DNA from: Cucumis sativus
Taxonomy: Eukaryota > Streptophyta > Magnoliopsida > Cucurbitales > Cucurbitaceae
Assembly: GCF_000004075.3 (NCBI RefSeq)
Contig: NC_026655.2
Location: forward strand, 14,431,489 to 14,495,488
Length of the DNA stretch: 64,000 bases
Direction of reading: 5' to 3'
Shown in pieces: positions 38,281 through 50,520 of the stretch. Both the position numbers and the translations under genes were made by a program. Positions within the stretch are counted from its first letter, which is position 1; each line of letters starts with the position of its first letter. The notes under the pieces were generated by a model. The model worked only from the letters and a program-made list of their open reading frames with translations, searched no databases and was not told the DNA's origin.

Positions 38281-38720
38281 TTGGCAAAGATTACTTAGTT
38301 TTGTTGATGGTCCTCAAACGTCAAGAAAATTATTTCTTGATGGACAATAAACATCAAAGATAATATATAAGTTTACTAGCAATGTCCATCAACTTAGTTA
38401 GGTTTTCTTGATGGACAAGGCTCATCAAGGGATGAATTTTCTTAATTTGCAGTGGTCATCATCGAAAAAAATCAAGATATTTGTTATGGATTTCTTGATG
38501 TGTTTAGAATGTTTTTTGATGGGTTTAGGGTTTCTTGATAGACAAAGACAAAAAAAAAAAAAAAAACCATGGGCAAGGTCCATTAAGAAAAATGATATTT
38601 TGATGGTCATTGTCCATCAAGAAAAAAATTTGTAATTTTGGATTTAAGATAAGATCATGAGCAATGCCCATTAAGAAAAAACTATTTTCCATGAAGCACG
38701 AAATTTGAACACTCGTTAAC
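38281..38720. repeat. CACTA subterminal repeat cluster ('ttgatgg' palindromes)
   Basis: At least eight copies or variants of 'cttgatggacaa' or its complement occur, several back to back (for example 'cttgatggacaaggctcatc' at about 38409). They belong to the inner CACTA element, and more copies lie at 39087-39110. Confidence 0.75.
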
Positions 38721-38954
38721 GGGCTCAGAAAACACAATATTCATCCATAATATTCTTAAATCTTTACTATTTTTTTCAATTATTATTTTCTATTCATCAA
38801 TAATACAATATTACTTTTTTAAAAGTTAACTATTGTATTGAAATAAGTGGCTTTATCAAAATCAAATTAGTTATTATGTTTAACTTTAATTAGTTGAGTT
38901 GAAAGTTTGTAATTTAAGGTTTCTAAAATTTGTAGAAGTTATAGAAGTTGGACA

Positions 38955-39050
38955 ACATGAGTTTAGCTCAACTAGTACCTGTATGTACCAGCAGACAAGA
39001 GGTCTTGGGTTGAAATCCCCACCCTTCCGCTTTTTATAAAAGAAAAAAGA
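38955..39050 (+). repeat. tRNA-derived SINE-like fragment
   Basis: Box A-like TAGCTCAACTAG (38964-38975) and box B-like GGTTGAAATCC (39008-39018) lie about 33 bp apart between their nearer ends, as in Pol III promoters of tRNA-derived SINEs, followed by a T-rich then A-rich tail. It does not fold as a complete tRNA (no acceptor stem). It lies inside the inner CACTA element. Confidence 0.5.
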
Positions 39051-39158
39051 GAAGTAAAGGCTTTTTATGGCCAATTGCCTACTTGATGGGCAAAAACCAT
39101 CAAGGTAACATTTTTTGACATGATTTGCACATCAAAGAAATCCAAATTTGTAGTAGGG

Positions 39159-39161
39159 TAC
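39159..39161. repeat. 3-bp target duplication (TAC), right
   Basis: TAC follows the right end of the inner CACTA element and matches 34067-34069. Confidence 0.8.
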
Positions 39162-40361
39162 TTTCTACGAAATTTTTTTTCTGATGATCTATCGTTCGAA
39201 CTAACCATATACCGAGACTCACCACAAATTCGACATTGTTGCAAATCCCTGAACTTCTTCCATAACAATACACAGTCATACTTACAGACATGAATAGTTT
39301 CGTATCCAAGGCCCAACTCACGCAATTTATGTTTGGCTTCGTAGACTGTACCAGGGATATTAGTATCACACATTGAAAATGCACATTTTATTATCTGTAA
39401 AATCATGTCGAAACACTTGTTACTCATACCATTTAAAACTTTCACATGCATTATCGTAACCAAAAAGTTAAGAGATGAAAATTTTGAACAGTCGGGATAT
39501 AGCTCACGACTTGCTTGCCTTAAAAATACCAAGTTTGTTCTATATTCTTCTAAATCTATCCCACTCATAAACGATATTTCATTCTCCAAATCTTTTCTTA
39601 TCCCTTCTACGTGTTCAATACTAGCTTGTAAATCATGTAACATACCTAACATTTTATTTTCTTCATAAAAGGAGTTACTGTTAGTTCCTTCATCAAAATG
39701 ATTATTACTACTACTTGTTTGTTCATCAAAAGGATTATTACTACTACTTGTTCCTTCATCAAGTCTTTTCATACCTCAATACAAGTTCAAGCGCTCTCCA
39801 TAATACGCCCAGTCTATGTATCAAGAAGTTATTCCAATGGTTAATAGATGTCACTCAACGCCCTCTAATGAGTCTCAATTTGAACATATATCTTTTGCAT
39901 TTACACCTAAACCTCTAATGTTGGCCTTTTTTCGATGCCAATTCACATACACGTTGGTGAAAGAATAATAATAATTTAATTTCCTAAGACCTTAGCCGAC
40001 GTGGTCAACGTTGACGTCAGCAAAAGTTTAATATTTATACTATTATTTAGTCTTTGTCGACATGGTCTGTAAGTACGTCGGCCTTTCTCGAGACATTTTC
40101 CAATGTGTCGTACGATACGTTAGAAAAATATATTAATAAAAGTTTAATGTCTAACTTTCCCCGACGTGCTCTGTGGTGGTGCCGGGGAAAGTTTAATAAA
40201 AAAATTTAGTTACAATATATCCCAATACCAAGAAACGTGTGCGTCAGCCTTGCCTATCTATACTAATGTTGTAACATAAATGTCAATGTTTCCTCTGTTT
40301 GACGATGTTTTACTTTTTTACATTTGTGACGTCGTCAGAAAACCTCCATTTTCTTGTAGTG

Positions 40362-43300
40362 CTAACTTCCATTATATGAAAATGAATGCAAATCTGATGA
40401 AATATAATAAGTATATATTAAAAATTATTAAATTACATGGAATATATGAACAACAATGCAAAACGAAAGAAAGAATGGATGGAGAGAGAGATCAGAAGGA
40501 AAGAATTTTTTAACAAAATCACCAAAAGAAAAATAATTAAGAGGTAGTTTTGATTATAACATTACCATAATAGAATTAATCACATATCATATTTATATAG
40601 GATATCTAATAAATGTAAATCTTAATCATGGTCCGCTTTTCATGGTCCGCTTTTCTTATTTCATTTTTCTATTTTTAATATATTATTAATAATAATAAAA
40701 TGAGTAAATTGGTAACTTGATATTTGTGTAAAATATAAGCCTATTTGAGATATTTCTAAAAAAAAATTGGAAAGTTTGGATCTATCTTATAATATAGGAT
40801 ACTATTTTAGGTGTTTGTAGTTAAAACCCCAAAGCTTAAACCTTGTCTAAGGGTTGGTGAAATTTGAGCTTTATGGAGTGTTGGGCTTTAAGTCTTAGAT
40901 AACTATTGTTGGCTTGGGCTTTGAGATGGGTAATTGGGCCTTGTTACGTTCTACATCCGTCCCTTCCTTATTTTTCCTTTTTCCTTTTTTTTTTTTTTTT
41001 TTGTTCTTGTTACTTTCGAGTTTTTATAGTATTATTATGAATTGTAAAGATAAAAATTAGAGGATCCTTAGGAAAAATAAAAATTTTAAAATTTTAAAAA
41101 ACTATGCAAGTAAGAGATTAGCTTAACTTGTATTTAAGTGTATTAGTAACTATAAAGTTTGTAATTGGAATTCTTCTACCTCCAACTATTGTATACTAAA
41201 AAACAAGTTTAAAAAATTACTGCACACAAAATTAAAAGTTTAACAACCTAACATGCCTACTTCTTAAAGTTCAACTATTTTTTAGCTAGAACTATAACCT
41301 AACACTTTGAATTTAATTCAATTTTACAAGCTATTTACAAATATAGTTTATATTACAAGTCCAATACATTTAAAAAATTTAAATCTAGTTAAACAGTCTC
41401 AATCATAGAATCATAGGTTCTACACTGTAATTATTATAAATCATCAACACTAAATTAATGATGACTTGATGTTAGTGGAGTCATAATCTAAGTGTTAAAA
41501 GTGATTTTCATATATTTTGAATTGATTTTTAATTATATTATTTGATTCCAAAAGTTAATTTAACTGTGTAACAAGTTTTTGCATTTTCAATGAAATAGAA
41601 TAGTTATGAAAAAAAATTAGTAGGGTAAAATGGTGTTGGTAGGTGTAGGGGTTAAGTAAATACGTAAGAGATGGGACATTAAGAGAAACTCATGCATTTT
41701 CATAATTCACACTTCTCATCAATTTTCACGCTACCAAATGGACTGCTCTGGGCCCCTTTTACCTCTTACTGTGGTCACAAAAACATCCTAACATAACTCC
41801 ATATGGAACTTTTCTTTCTCATATAAATATTTTCTTTTTCAATTTTCAACTCAAAATAAACCGATACTTCTACGTGTTGATAGAAAAAATGTTTACTGCT
41901 ACCGTAGTATATACCACTTTTATTGATTTATTTGATATCTCATTAAATGATTTATTAATTTAGCACATATTTATTGTGCAGACTCTCGTAATTTTTCATA
42001 CTACTGTAGTACTAGAAATTTCCAATATATGATGTGGTATGATGTCAAAAACGTACGCTTCGACACTCAAGTGAGTATTGAGCTCATGAACAACTTTGAT
42101 AGTAGATTAAAAGAATATTGTTTGTTTTACATATCTTTGTATTTGCCAAATTCGTTTTTTGTGAAGATAAGTCTCTATCTCGTAACAAAAATCTAAACAC
42201 GTTAAATAATGTGTTAAGATTATAATCAGTGTTTGCAATAATTGGCTTGGTCCTTGATCCTCGATCATGCCCTAAAAATTTCACACCCCATGCCTCATAA
42301 CTTAGGGACCAAGACTTTCTCCCCTAACCTAGTATATGGAGCTCTACTTTTTGAGTCATGGCTCAACAATAGCAAAGATCTGTGGTTGAAAAATGATTGA
42401 ATGATGAAAAAGGTAGGAATAAAATTGTGCTTTTAAGATTTGATGAAAGAATTGAAATTTTAATAATTAGTGAGTACAAAGTTAGGTTAGAAAACTAGAA
42501 GTAATATAATATACTTACAACTATTGTTTACAATAGATGTAGTAGGGAAGTTTGTAATAAATCAATTGCCAACTTATTTGGATTGATAATTTGATTGACT
42601 TAAAGAAAATCATTTTCTTTAAATTAAAAAAATAATAATAATAAAGAGAAGAATAAAGAAATAATAATAAAGAGTTTATAGGAAAGGATGAGTAAAAAGG
42701 GGTATAGAGTAGAGAGTTGAAGAAGAAGAAAGAAAGCAGGAAGTATCCGACATGACGGCACCATTCCATTTTCCATTGTCTCCCATTATTATACTTTTTT
42801 TCTATTTCTAAACTCTTTTTTTTCTTTATTTCGTTTCTCGACAAAGAAAATAAAATCTCTCAAAACTAATTTTTATTTTAACCATTAATATTATACTGAA
42901 ATTTCAATTTTAATCCCCATTAACTAAGTTTGAATTTTGAGTTCAAATCTTCACTTCCAATTCTTTTCGATACACTGGTTACATTTGTTTAATTTTAAAA
43001 ATTAAATTTAAGAAAATAAATTAATTTTTCAATAGTTGTTACTCTAGTTAACGACTAGAAAAATAGCTAAATGAACAAAAAGATAAATAATGTAGAGAAC
43101 ATAGCAAACTTTGTTAACCTAATTCGGTGAACTCATCTACACCTGAAGAGATTTTATAGCTCATGTAAATAGGTTTTATTAAGATTCAAACGTGTATAAC
43201 ATTTTAACAATATAGAAGACAATCTCCCTAAATCTAGTACTCTTTTTAGTTATAAAAAAAAAAAAAACTAAAAATAATCGGACTCCCTTAAATTATATTT

Positions 43301-44800
43301 GAACCTATTGAAGATGGCTGTAAAAGTATTTGATCCTTTATCCAATTACTAAGTCTTTTTCAAATCTCTTACCTCAAATACATCGTCTTGGAAGAATGCA
43401 GATAATGACAAATACGTTATGAGGAAGATAAATGGTAGATTTGATATTTTGTTAGCTAATTACCCATATTGAACGTTATTTCAAATAACTAAAAATGTTA
43501 GTATTTTATTTTGTTTTGTTTAGGAAGTGAAGAGATAGAGCAATTGAAGTATATATAATAAAGAAAAGAAAGAGAATTGGTGAGTGGGCTTTAGAAGGCC
43601 TGTGGTTAAAGGCGGGCCCATTGAAGTGGCCCACACAAACAGCCTGATTATCCGGCTTTACGATTTGAAAGACGTGACGCCTTATTTTTCCCTTTTACAT
43701 CCTTTCTTTTCTTTTCTTTTCTTTTCTTTTTCGTCCCTTTCCTCATTTCTACCATTTCTTTCTTTTTCAAAGTACACACATTTTTATCATTCTTAATCAT
43801 ATAAAATTATCTGTACATCTTTTCACATCCACACCTACAAACAAAACTTCATTTCCATACAATTTTACTCTACGCTCAAATGGATATCGAAAATCTTATT
43901 GAAAATCGATCATCGTATTCATCGAGATGTCGATTGCTCCTCAAACTTAATCTAGCCTTCTAATGTTCACTTGTCGAAATATGGAATAGAATCAATAAAA
44001 CATGCTCGAAACAAAATTAGATGAAGGTGAGATATGTGTTTAACATAACAGTTTGTTTTACTAAATAAGTTAAATAAGTTTGAAGTTCTTACTTATAAAT
44101 TCTTTTGAGTTATATAAGAAATTCAAATAAAAAATTGTCAAAATGACATCATCATGGTCTTGTCTTATAAAACTAGCACCTTTTTTAAAAACCGTTAAAA
44201 CATCATTTCTCGATCTATTTCAAATAAGATCGACCGTCAAAATTTTACTCAAATATTAAAAAATTTCAACTTATCGATTGTTTTTGGGAAGCATCTTGGT
44301 AGACATTAGATTAAGATTTTACAAATTTTCAAATCTTCCAAATTGTACCCCAAATCTATAATATATTTTTATCTTTAAAAATTTTTAAAATAACACTATC
44401 AAATATTTAAAAAAAATTGTACCAAGAAAGCCTAAAAATTTGAAAATTTTGGACTTTTTTCGTTCGGTTTTATTCCAATGAACCAAGATAAACGTAACAT
44501 TTTTCAAGTATTATATAATCTTTCCAAATCTTTTACCAACACCCAACTCTAATCTTCTACTATAATGCTGCCGAACTTTATATAAAAAAGTTGTTAGTAA
44601 ATTTATTTGAAAATTTATACAAGATTTGAGAAATTAAATAAAAAAAAATGATTTAAGACCGAAGAAAATTAGTTACGGTTTGATATAAGAATGGAAAAAA
44701 TTATAGATAATCAAATTTGGAGAAAATTAGTTAAGACAATCAAAATTCAAACTTAACCCAATATATATATATATATATAGGACTCTAAGTTTTGACTGCA
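40362..44800. other. Intergenic, AT-rich, with possible LTR scraps
   Basis: No gene seen. 'atggtccgcttttc' is duplicated in tandem near 40629-40656. 42050-42370 is less AT-rich ('cgcttcgacactcaag', 'gcttggtccttgatc') and contains a 9/10 inverted repeat, CTTGGTCCTT against AGGGACCAAG, about 50 bp apart; it may be an old LTR fragment. A (TTTTC)n run lies at about 43702-43731 and (AT)n at about 44760-44779. Confidence 0.5.
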
Positions 44801-44829
44801 AGGATCAATTCACCAAACTGTCAGCGGTA

Positions 44830-46154
44830 AAAATGTGCACCCAATGCATGCACTAGGGACTCCTCTACATTTTATAGGAAATAAAGCCTCGCACATTTGA
44901 AGAACTAGCAACTCGGGCTCATGATTTGGAGTTAAGCATCAACAACAAAGGAACTAAAGATTTTGTTGTTCCTAAAGTGAAAAAAGACAACAAAGAGAAG
45001 AAAAATGCCAAAAAGATAGTAAAGAGCAACGTGAAAGAATTTATGGTCGTAAACATGATCCCGTTGAAGTTCTCTAAAAGAAAGAAAACGAAAGCTAAGA
45101 AAAAGGATGATCGAAGGAGAAGCGACGTTTGACTTTAAAAGAAAGACAAGATAAAGTTTACCCATTTTCTAATTTAGATATCACAGACATGCTAGAGCAA
45201 CTACAAGAGAAGAACCTGATCCAGCTGTCGAAATGTAGGTGACCTGAGAAAGTAGGAAAGGTAAATGATCCCAACTACAACAAGTATCATCGGGTCATCA
45301 GTCAGTCGGTAGAGAAATATTTTGTGCTGAATGAGCTAATTCTAAGGTTGACTCGTGAGAAAAAGATCAAGCTAGAGTTGGAGGAGATAGCACAAACAAA
45401 CCATGTTGCAACAACAATAATGTTAGAGGCTCCTCCGTCAAGATTGATTTTTTAGCAAAGGGAAAGCTTGGTCCAGTTCAGGACCTTTAAGCTTGTAGTT
45501 GTCCAATTCTATTAGAAAGCCTCATCTGAGGATCCTCAAGAAGAGGGAACATCGATCGAAGAAAACGGTGAAGGGTGGATAGTTGTGATTCGTCGAAAAA
45601 AAAGATAGTCGATTCTGACCCAAAAAGAGTCTCGCGCCTACCAAAATATAGAAGGTGGAATAAGGCTTAAAAAATAAGAAAAAGAAGAAGACTCAGAAGC
45701 TTAAGCTCGTGCAAGAAGAAGAAATGAATTTCTCTCGACCTCAGCGCTTAGTAACATTGGTAGACTTCCTTCCAAAAAGCTTCCTTCGTGATCATCAAGA
45801 TAGAGACCCAGAAGTCATTGCATGTCATGCTATCAACGCAATCAAAGAAGGAAGCATCCTTTCAAGATCACTAGAAGAGGAGAGAGTGTTAAAAGACCAT
45901 CGAGGTTCAATGTGGAGGATCTATTATCACTTCCTTAAGAGACCAAAATCATCCTTATTGATGCATTGTTAAATTCAGGAGCATCTAGTTCGAGTACTCT
46001 GATTGTGCCATGAGAATACTCCTTATTGTATGTCTATAAAATTTTTGAATCAGGATTTGCTGTTAGGATCTAAACTTCATAATATGTTTTTTGATATGTT
46101 CGAAAACAAAGAGTCGATCGGATTCTCATAGATAACAGATCAGCTGTCAACATA
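44830..46154 (+). pseudogene. Ty3/gypsy retrotransposon gag-protease relic
   Basis: The plus-strand reading gives the gag segment RTFEELATRAHDLELSI (about 44892-44942), a Lys-rich linker, YNKYHRVISQSVEKYFVL, then RPQRLVTLVDFLPKSF and a protease-region phrase ending near 'ataacagatcagctgtcaac'. The last corresponds to the D-N-G-S-A-V-N-type active-site area. Frameshifts and stops break it throughout. No LTRs, reverse transcriptase or integrase remain. The following CACTA element begins exactly at the end of this homology. Confidence 0.75.
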
Positions 46155-47069
46155 CACTACAAGAAATCAAAAGTTTCCTGACGCAGGAAAAGCATCAGGA
46201 AACATCGTGTCGGTAGAAGACACTGATTTCCGATGCCGCGTGGACCACGTCAGGGGAAGGCCTTTCATCTGACGCATGAATATGAGTGTTGGAATTTTCC
46301 TTCCCTTCCTTCGATGAGGTGCTAGATACGTCGGGCAATGGCCCCTATTCACGACGTACACCATGTTGTGTCAGAATATGGTGGACGATTAAATGTATAG
46401 TTTGGTCTTCCTTTGACGTGGTGACAGATGCGTCGGACAATGGGCCACTATTTTTGACGTCTACAGTGTCATGTCGGAGGAAGGCGGATAATTAATTGTA
46501 TGTGATGCCTTCCTCTGATGATGTGGCAGTCACGTCGGGAATAGGTTAGGGATTTTGGCCGCCATAAGTGACACGTCGGGAATATGGTTTAGGAATTCCC
46601 GATGTGTCCTTAAATGCGTTGGAAATACCTAACAATTCTCGACGATTTCGATGTGCATCGAGAATTCTCCCTCTTTTTAATCCATTCTTCACAGAATGGA
46701 AACGGAAAAGACAAAGAAAAAGAGATCAAGAGAGTGGCCGAGAGGTAGAACGAGAGGGAGACCGAAAGGGAGAACGAGAGGGAGATCGTGAAGTCATTGT
46801 CGTTGCCGTACCCGTTGTTGTTGCCGCTTCAATCGTTGTCGTACCTGTTGTCGTTGTCGTACCTTTTTTGATGTGTTTTTTATTTTATTTACATAACAAA
46901 TTAGGATTTTGAATTAGTTTTTATTTTAGAAATTAAAATTTGAATTATGTTTTAGTTTTTTGGAATATATGAATTGGATGTTGTATATTTGTATTTTAGA
47001 AATTGAATTGTGTGAATTTGGCGTTTGATTAATGTAAATAAATGTTCATGTAAATGTAAATAAATAAAT

Positions 47070-47166
47070 GTATAAATATTTATTGTAAGTTTATTAATTT
47101 ATAAGGTTAGTTTGTTAATATATAAATATTTATTGTAAGTTTGTTAATGTATAAGGTTAGTTTGTT
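47070..47166. repeat. Tandem duplication, about 2 x 48 bp
   Basis: 'tataaatatttattgtaag' followed by 'tataaggttagtttgtt' occurs twice in succession within the CACTA 5' untranslated region, with two or three substitutions. Confidence 0.75.
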
Positions 47167-47461
47167 CTAAATTGAGTGTTTGATTAATGTAAATAAAACA
47201 AATGTATGAATAAAATTGAGTGTTTTATGAAATTCAAAGGTATAAATTATGTTTTGGTTCCGCTAGTAGATATAGTGTTTGGTTAGTTTGTTTGTTTTGG
47301 TTATTTTGCAGTTATGGTAACTTTTTGTAGTTTGAACTTAGCTTTCAAATGAAAGAGATAGATGATTTGCCATAACTTATTCATGTAGTAATTAAGTTTA
47401 GGGTTTGATAGGGATTAATAATAGATAGGACGATCAAGTTTCATGTTTTAAGTGTTTAACG

Positions 47462-50201
47462 ATGGATAAGAGTTGGATGAAACTTATGAATAAGTTATCG
47501 GTTGAGTGTAGAGAGGGTGTGTCCCAATTTTTAGAGATTGCCAAGTTGCACGTCAATGCTTACGAACAAATAAGGTGTCCATGTAAGAGATGTATGAACT
47601 CAAACTGGTACTCACTAGAGGGTGTAGAGCGACATCTATTGACCATCGACATCTATTGACCATCGAAATAGCCTCAAACCTATACAAAATAGTTGCATCA
47701 TGGAGATATAGTGAACTTACATAGAGCTATTGAAAGGTTTGATGAAGGAACTAGTATCAACCATTTTGATGAAGAAGATGAAATGTTTGATATTCTTAAC
47801 GATTTACAAACTCCGATTGGAAACGAATGGGAAATAGAAGCTCTGATTGGGGTAGACATAGAAGAAGAAACATCAAACATATTTCATGGCTTATTGAATG
47901 AAGCTCGTAGTGAGTTATACCCCGGTTGTCCCCAATACTCTTCCCTAAAGTTTTTGGTTAAGATGATGCACATAAAGGTTTTAAATGGTTGGAGTAACAA
48001 GTCATTTGACATGATGTTAGACTTAATAAAGAGTGCGTTTCCAATCTGTGGTACCAACATTCTTAGTTCATTCTACGAATCTAAACGAAAATTGCGTGAC
48101 TTGGGGTTGGGATATGAAACTATTTATGCCTGTAAGTACGACGGTGTCCTGATCATAATAGAAGAAAAAAAATTTGCATAAGGTATTGCGTCACTTTCCT
48201 TTGATACCGAGATTGCAACGCTTATTTGTTTTGCAAGAAGGATCTTCTGACATGAGATGGCACACCAAGACAAACGTGCTCAAACAGATGATGTGTTAAG
48301 ACATCCAACCGATGCGGATGGATGAAAACATCTTGATTCTGAATTTCCTAATTTCGCTACAGATGCACAGAACGTTCATCTGGGGTTAGCTTAAGATGAT
48401 TTTAATCCATCCGGTCAAATGAGTACCTTGTATAGTATGTGACCTGTGATGTTAATTCCTTACAATTTGCCACCCTGGAAATGCATAAAAAAGTAAACTT
48501 TTTTCATGACATTGCTCATTCCTAGGCCCAAATCTCCTAGTAGGAAAATTGATGTTTACCTTAGACCCTTAATTGAGGAGCTTAAACAGTTATGAACTTT
48601 TGGGGTGCGTACGTATGATTCCCTTACCAGTAATTTCTTTTAGTTGTACGCAATCTTGTTGTGGACGATAAATGATTTTTCTTGTTGTGGACGATAAATG
48701 ATTTTCCAGCTTATGGTGATTTATCGGGGTGGAGTACAAAATGGTATCAGGCATGTCCCATATGCATGGGAGATAAGTCGTTCTTCAGGATAAGAGGAAA
48801 AATATCTTTCATGGGATATCGAGGTTATCTTTGTGATAATAATGTATGGTGGAGAAGTAGACTGCATGATGGCAGGGTAGAAGGTAGGGTTGCTCTAGTG
48901 GTAATGAATGGTCACGAAGTATTAGAACAAGTAGATCAATTGAAGTTTCCAATTAATAAACATTCTACATTAAAGGAGAAGAAAAGAAAGAGAGCTCTTA
49001 ATTGGAGTAAGCGAAGCATTTTCTTTGAACTTCCTTACTGATCGAGATTATTATTACGTCACAAACTAGACGTAATGCATATTGAAAAGAAAGTTTGCAA
49101 CAACTTGATTGGTACGTTGTTGAATATTGAAGGAAAAATCAAAGACACCACGAATGCACGATTGGACCTACAAGATTTGAAAATTAGAAAAGATTTACAT
49201 CTCTTAGAAGTTGGTAACAGATTGGTGAAGCCACATACGAGTTACACGTTAACTAGTAGCGAGCGAGTTGAGTTTTGCAAGTTCTTGAAATTCGTAAAAT
49301 TTTTCAATGGATTCCTTTTTAATATTTCTCGATGTGTGCATGAAAAAGAAAGGAAAATTTCATGTCTCAAAACGCACAACTGTCACGTTTTTCTACATTG
49401 ACTTCTACCTATTGGTGCTCGAGCTTTCATACCAAAAAATGTTTACACTGCTATTACTGAACTGTGTAACTTCTTTCGTGATTTGTGTGCCAGAACGATA
49501 CGAGTAAGTGAGTTGGACAGACTACAGACAGATATTATAGTCATACTTTGTAAATTAGAAAGAATACCTGCCTTCTTCAGCATAATGGTACATCTTGTCG
49601 TTCATCTACCATACGAAGCCAAGATTGTTGGACCTATTTCTTACAGTTGGATGTATCCTATTGAAAGAAGTTTACGCACATTAAAACAGTATGTGCGTAA
49701 TAAAGCACGTCCTGAGGGGTCTATTGCAGAAGCATATTTGATGTATGAATCAAGAACCTTTTGCTCGCGATACCTTAGTGGAATTGAGACGCGATTCACT
49801 AAAGAAGAACGGAACGATGATAGCATTATGAATGATAAGGTGGTGGGTGAGTTCGAAGTCTTCATTCAGAAAGTAAGATCATTAGGGGTGTCAAGCATTC
49901 GCCCTCTATCACAGGAAGAGAAACATCTATTTCACTGGTACATTCTCAACAATGTAGGTGAAATATCGGAGTACCGCAAGTAAGCATTTATAACCTTTGA
50001 CTTACCTCATCTTACAATTGATTTTTACGTCTTCATTATATAATATTTTGTTATTAGGAGACACTTGCGATTGATACGTCCGCAAGTTCATAACGCTCGT
50101 GAATTTAACAAAAGACACCAACGAGCATTTCCTGAACGGTTCAAAAATCAGGTCATAGAAATGCGTAAGAGAGAAAACATGTCCAAAATGTGTGAGACTT
50201 G
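47462..50201 (+). pseudogene. TNP2-like CACTA transposase with DUF4218 region, disrupted
   Basis: The N-terminal transposase-associated region starts MDKSWMKLMNKLS and includes RCPCKRCMN. It is cut by a 17-bp tandem duplication (47630-47646 and 47647-47663) that brings a stop. Next come the frame at 47693-48181 ([33 protein letters not shown]), a decayed stretch 48182-48680, the frame at 48682-49041 (WSTKWYQACPICMGD), and 49075-49401. A DUF4218-like region follows at 49483-49983 (VVHLPYEAKIVGPISYSWM, RNKARPEGSIAEAY, CSRYLSG). After a short intron-like gap the frame resumes near 50058 and ends at about 50201. Several stops and frameshifts make it non-functional. Confidence 0.85.
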
Positions 50202-50212
50202 AAAGAAATAGA

Positions 50213-50481
50213 TTGAAAGAGAAATAGGAGGTGAAACGGTCGGCGTTTGATGTGGAGGGTAGAAGGGAGTTTGAGAGGAAAGATTGAAATGAGCGGATAG
50301 ATGGAGAAGATGAAGAGAAAGCACACGGAATGAGGAGGAAAAAATGGATTAGTAGGAAGAAAAGAGAAAGTGAATGATTAAGTGAAGAAAAGACGAGGAA
50401 TAAGAGAGAATAAGGGAAGAATAAAGTTATTATCCTACCCCAAAGTGTAAATAGTTTGTCCATTTTGACAGTTTTTTGCAA

Positions 50482-50520
<39 letters not shown>

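Larger units (their letters stand above)
34070..39158. mobile_element. Inner non-autonomous CACTA element, itself carrying a hAT insertion
   Basis: The left terminus is CACTACTACAAATTTGG (34070). The right terminus, read on the minus strand, is CCCTACTACAAATTTGG (39158). They match in 16 of 17 positions and are flanked by TAC. Without the hAT insert and one GTCATGGC copy the element is only about 1.09 kb. It encodes nothing recognisable. Its interior (38140-39120) has many copies of 'ttgatggacaa', often paired as short palindromes with 'catcaag', typical of CACTA subterminal transposase-binding repeats. It sits inside the transposase gene of the outer CACTA. Confidence 0.85.
33150..39772 (-). 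pseudogene. TNP2-like CACTA transposase, disrupted
   Basis: The N-terminal part (39772 down to 39159) has DEGTSSSNN repeats, then a conserved block with [12 protein letters not shown] and [18 protein letters not shown], the usual CACTA TNP2 lead-in. The frame then runs into the inserted element, which supplies the stop at 39065. The continuation (about 34066-33150) carries the transposase_21-type region ('DLSGWST', 'CICMGD'-like, 'RSRLHDGKVE') but with several stops and frame changes. It is not functional. The assignment rests on parallel reading with the second copy at 47.5-50.2 kb. Confidence 0.8.
33150..40361 (-). mobile_element. Outer CACTA (En/Spm) element, 3' part missing, split by nested insertions
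   Basis: The right end reads, on the minus strand, CACTACAAGAAAATGG from 40361 inward, the diagnostic CACTA terminus. Next come subterminal repeats rich in 'gacgtggtc' and 'acgtcgg' (39960-40330), then transposase relics at 39159-39870 and 33150-34066, with a second element inserted between. Removing the insert and one copy of its TAC duplication makes the two halves colinear with the related element at 46.2-50.2 kb. The 5' part lacks the N-terminal coding segment that the other copy has. The 3' third is missing beyond 33150. Confidence 0.85.
46155..50212 (+). mobile_element. Second CACTA (En/Spm) element, 3' end not found
   Basis: The left terminus is CACTACAAGAAATCAAAAG, followed by subterminal repeats around 'acgtcggg', 'gacgtggt' and 'cgatgtg' (46170-46670). 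It interrupts the gypsy relic. The interior encodes a broken TNP2-type transposase on the same strand. The expected right terminus ('cttgtagtg') is not visible up to 50.6 kb, so the element is probably truncated after the transposase. It belongs to the same family as the outer CACTA at 33.15-40.36 kb. Confidence 0.82.

Noticed and set aside
38955..39050. A complete tRNA gene
   Set aside because: Boxes A and B are present, but no acceptor stem or anticodon arm can be paired, so it is called SINE-like.
44830..46154. Endogenous plant pararetrovirus
   Set aside because: The readable pieces match gypsy gag and protease context. No movement-protein or coat-protein-like segment was seen.
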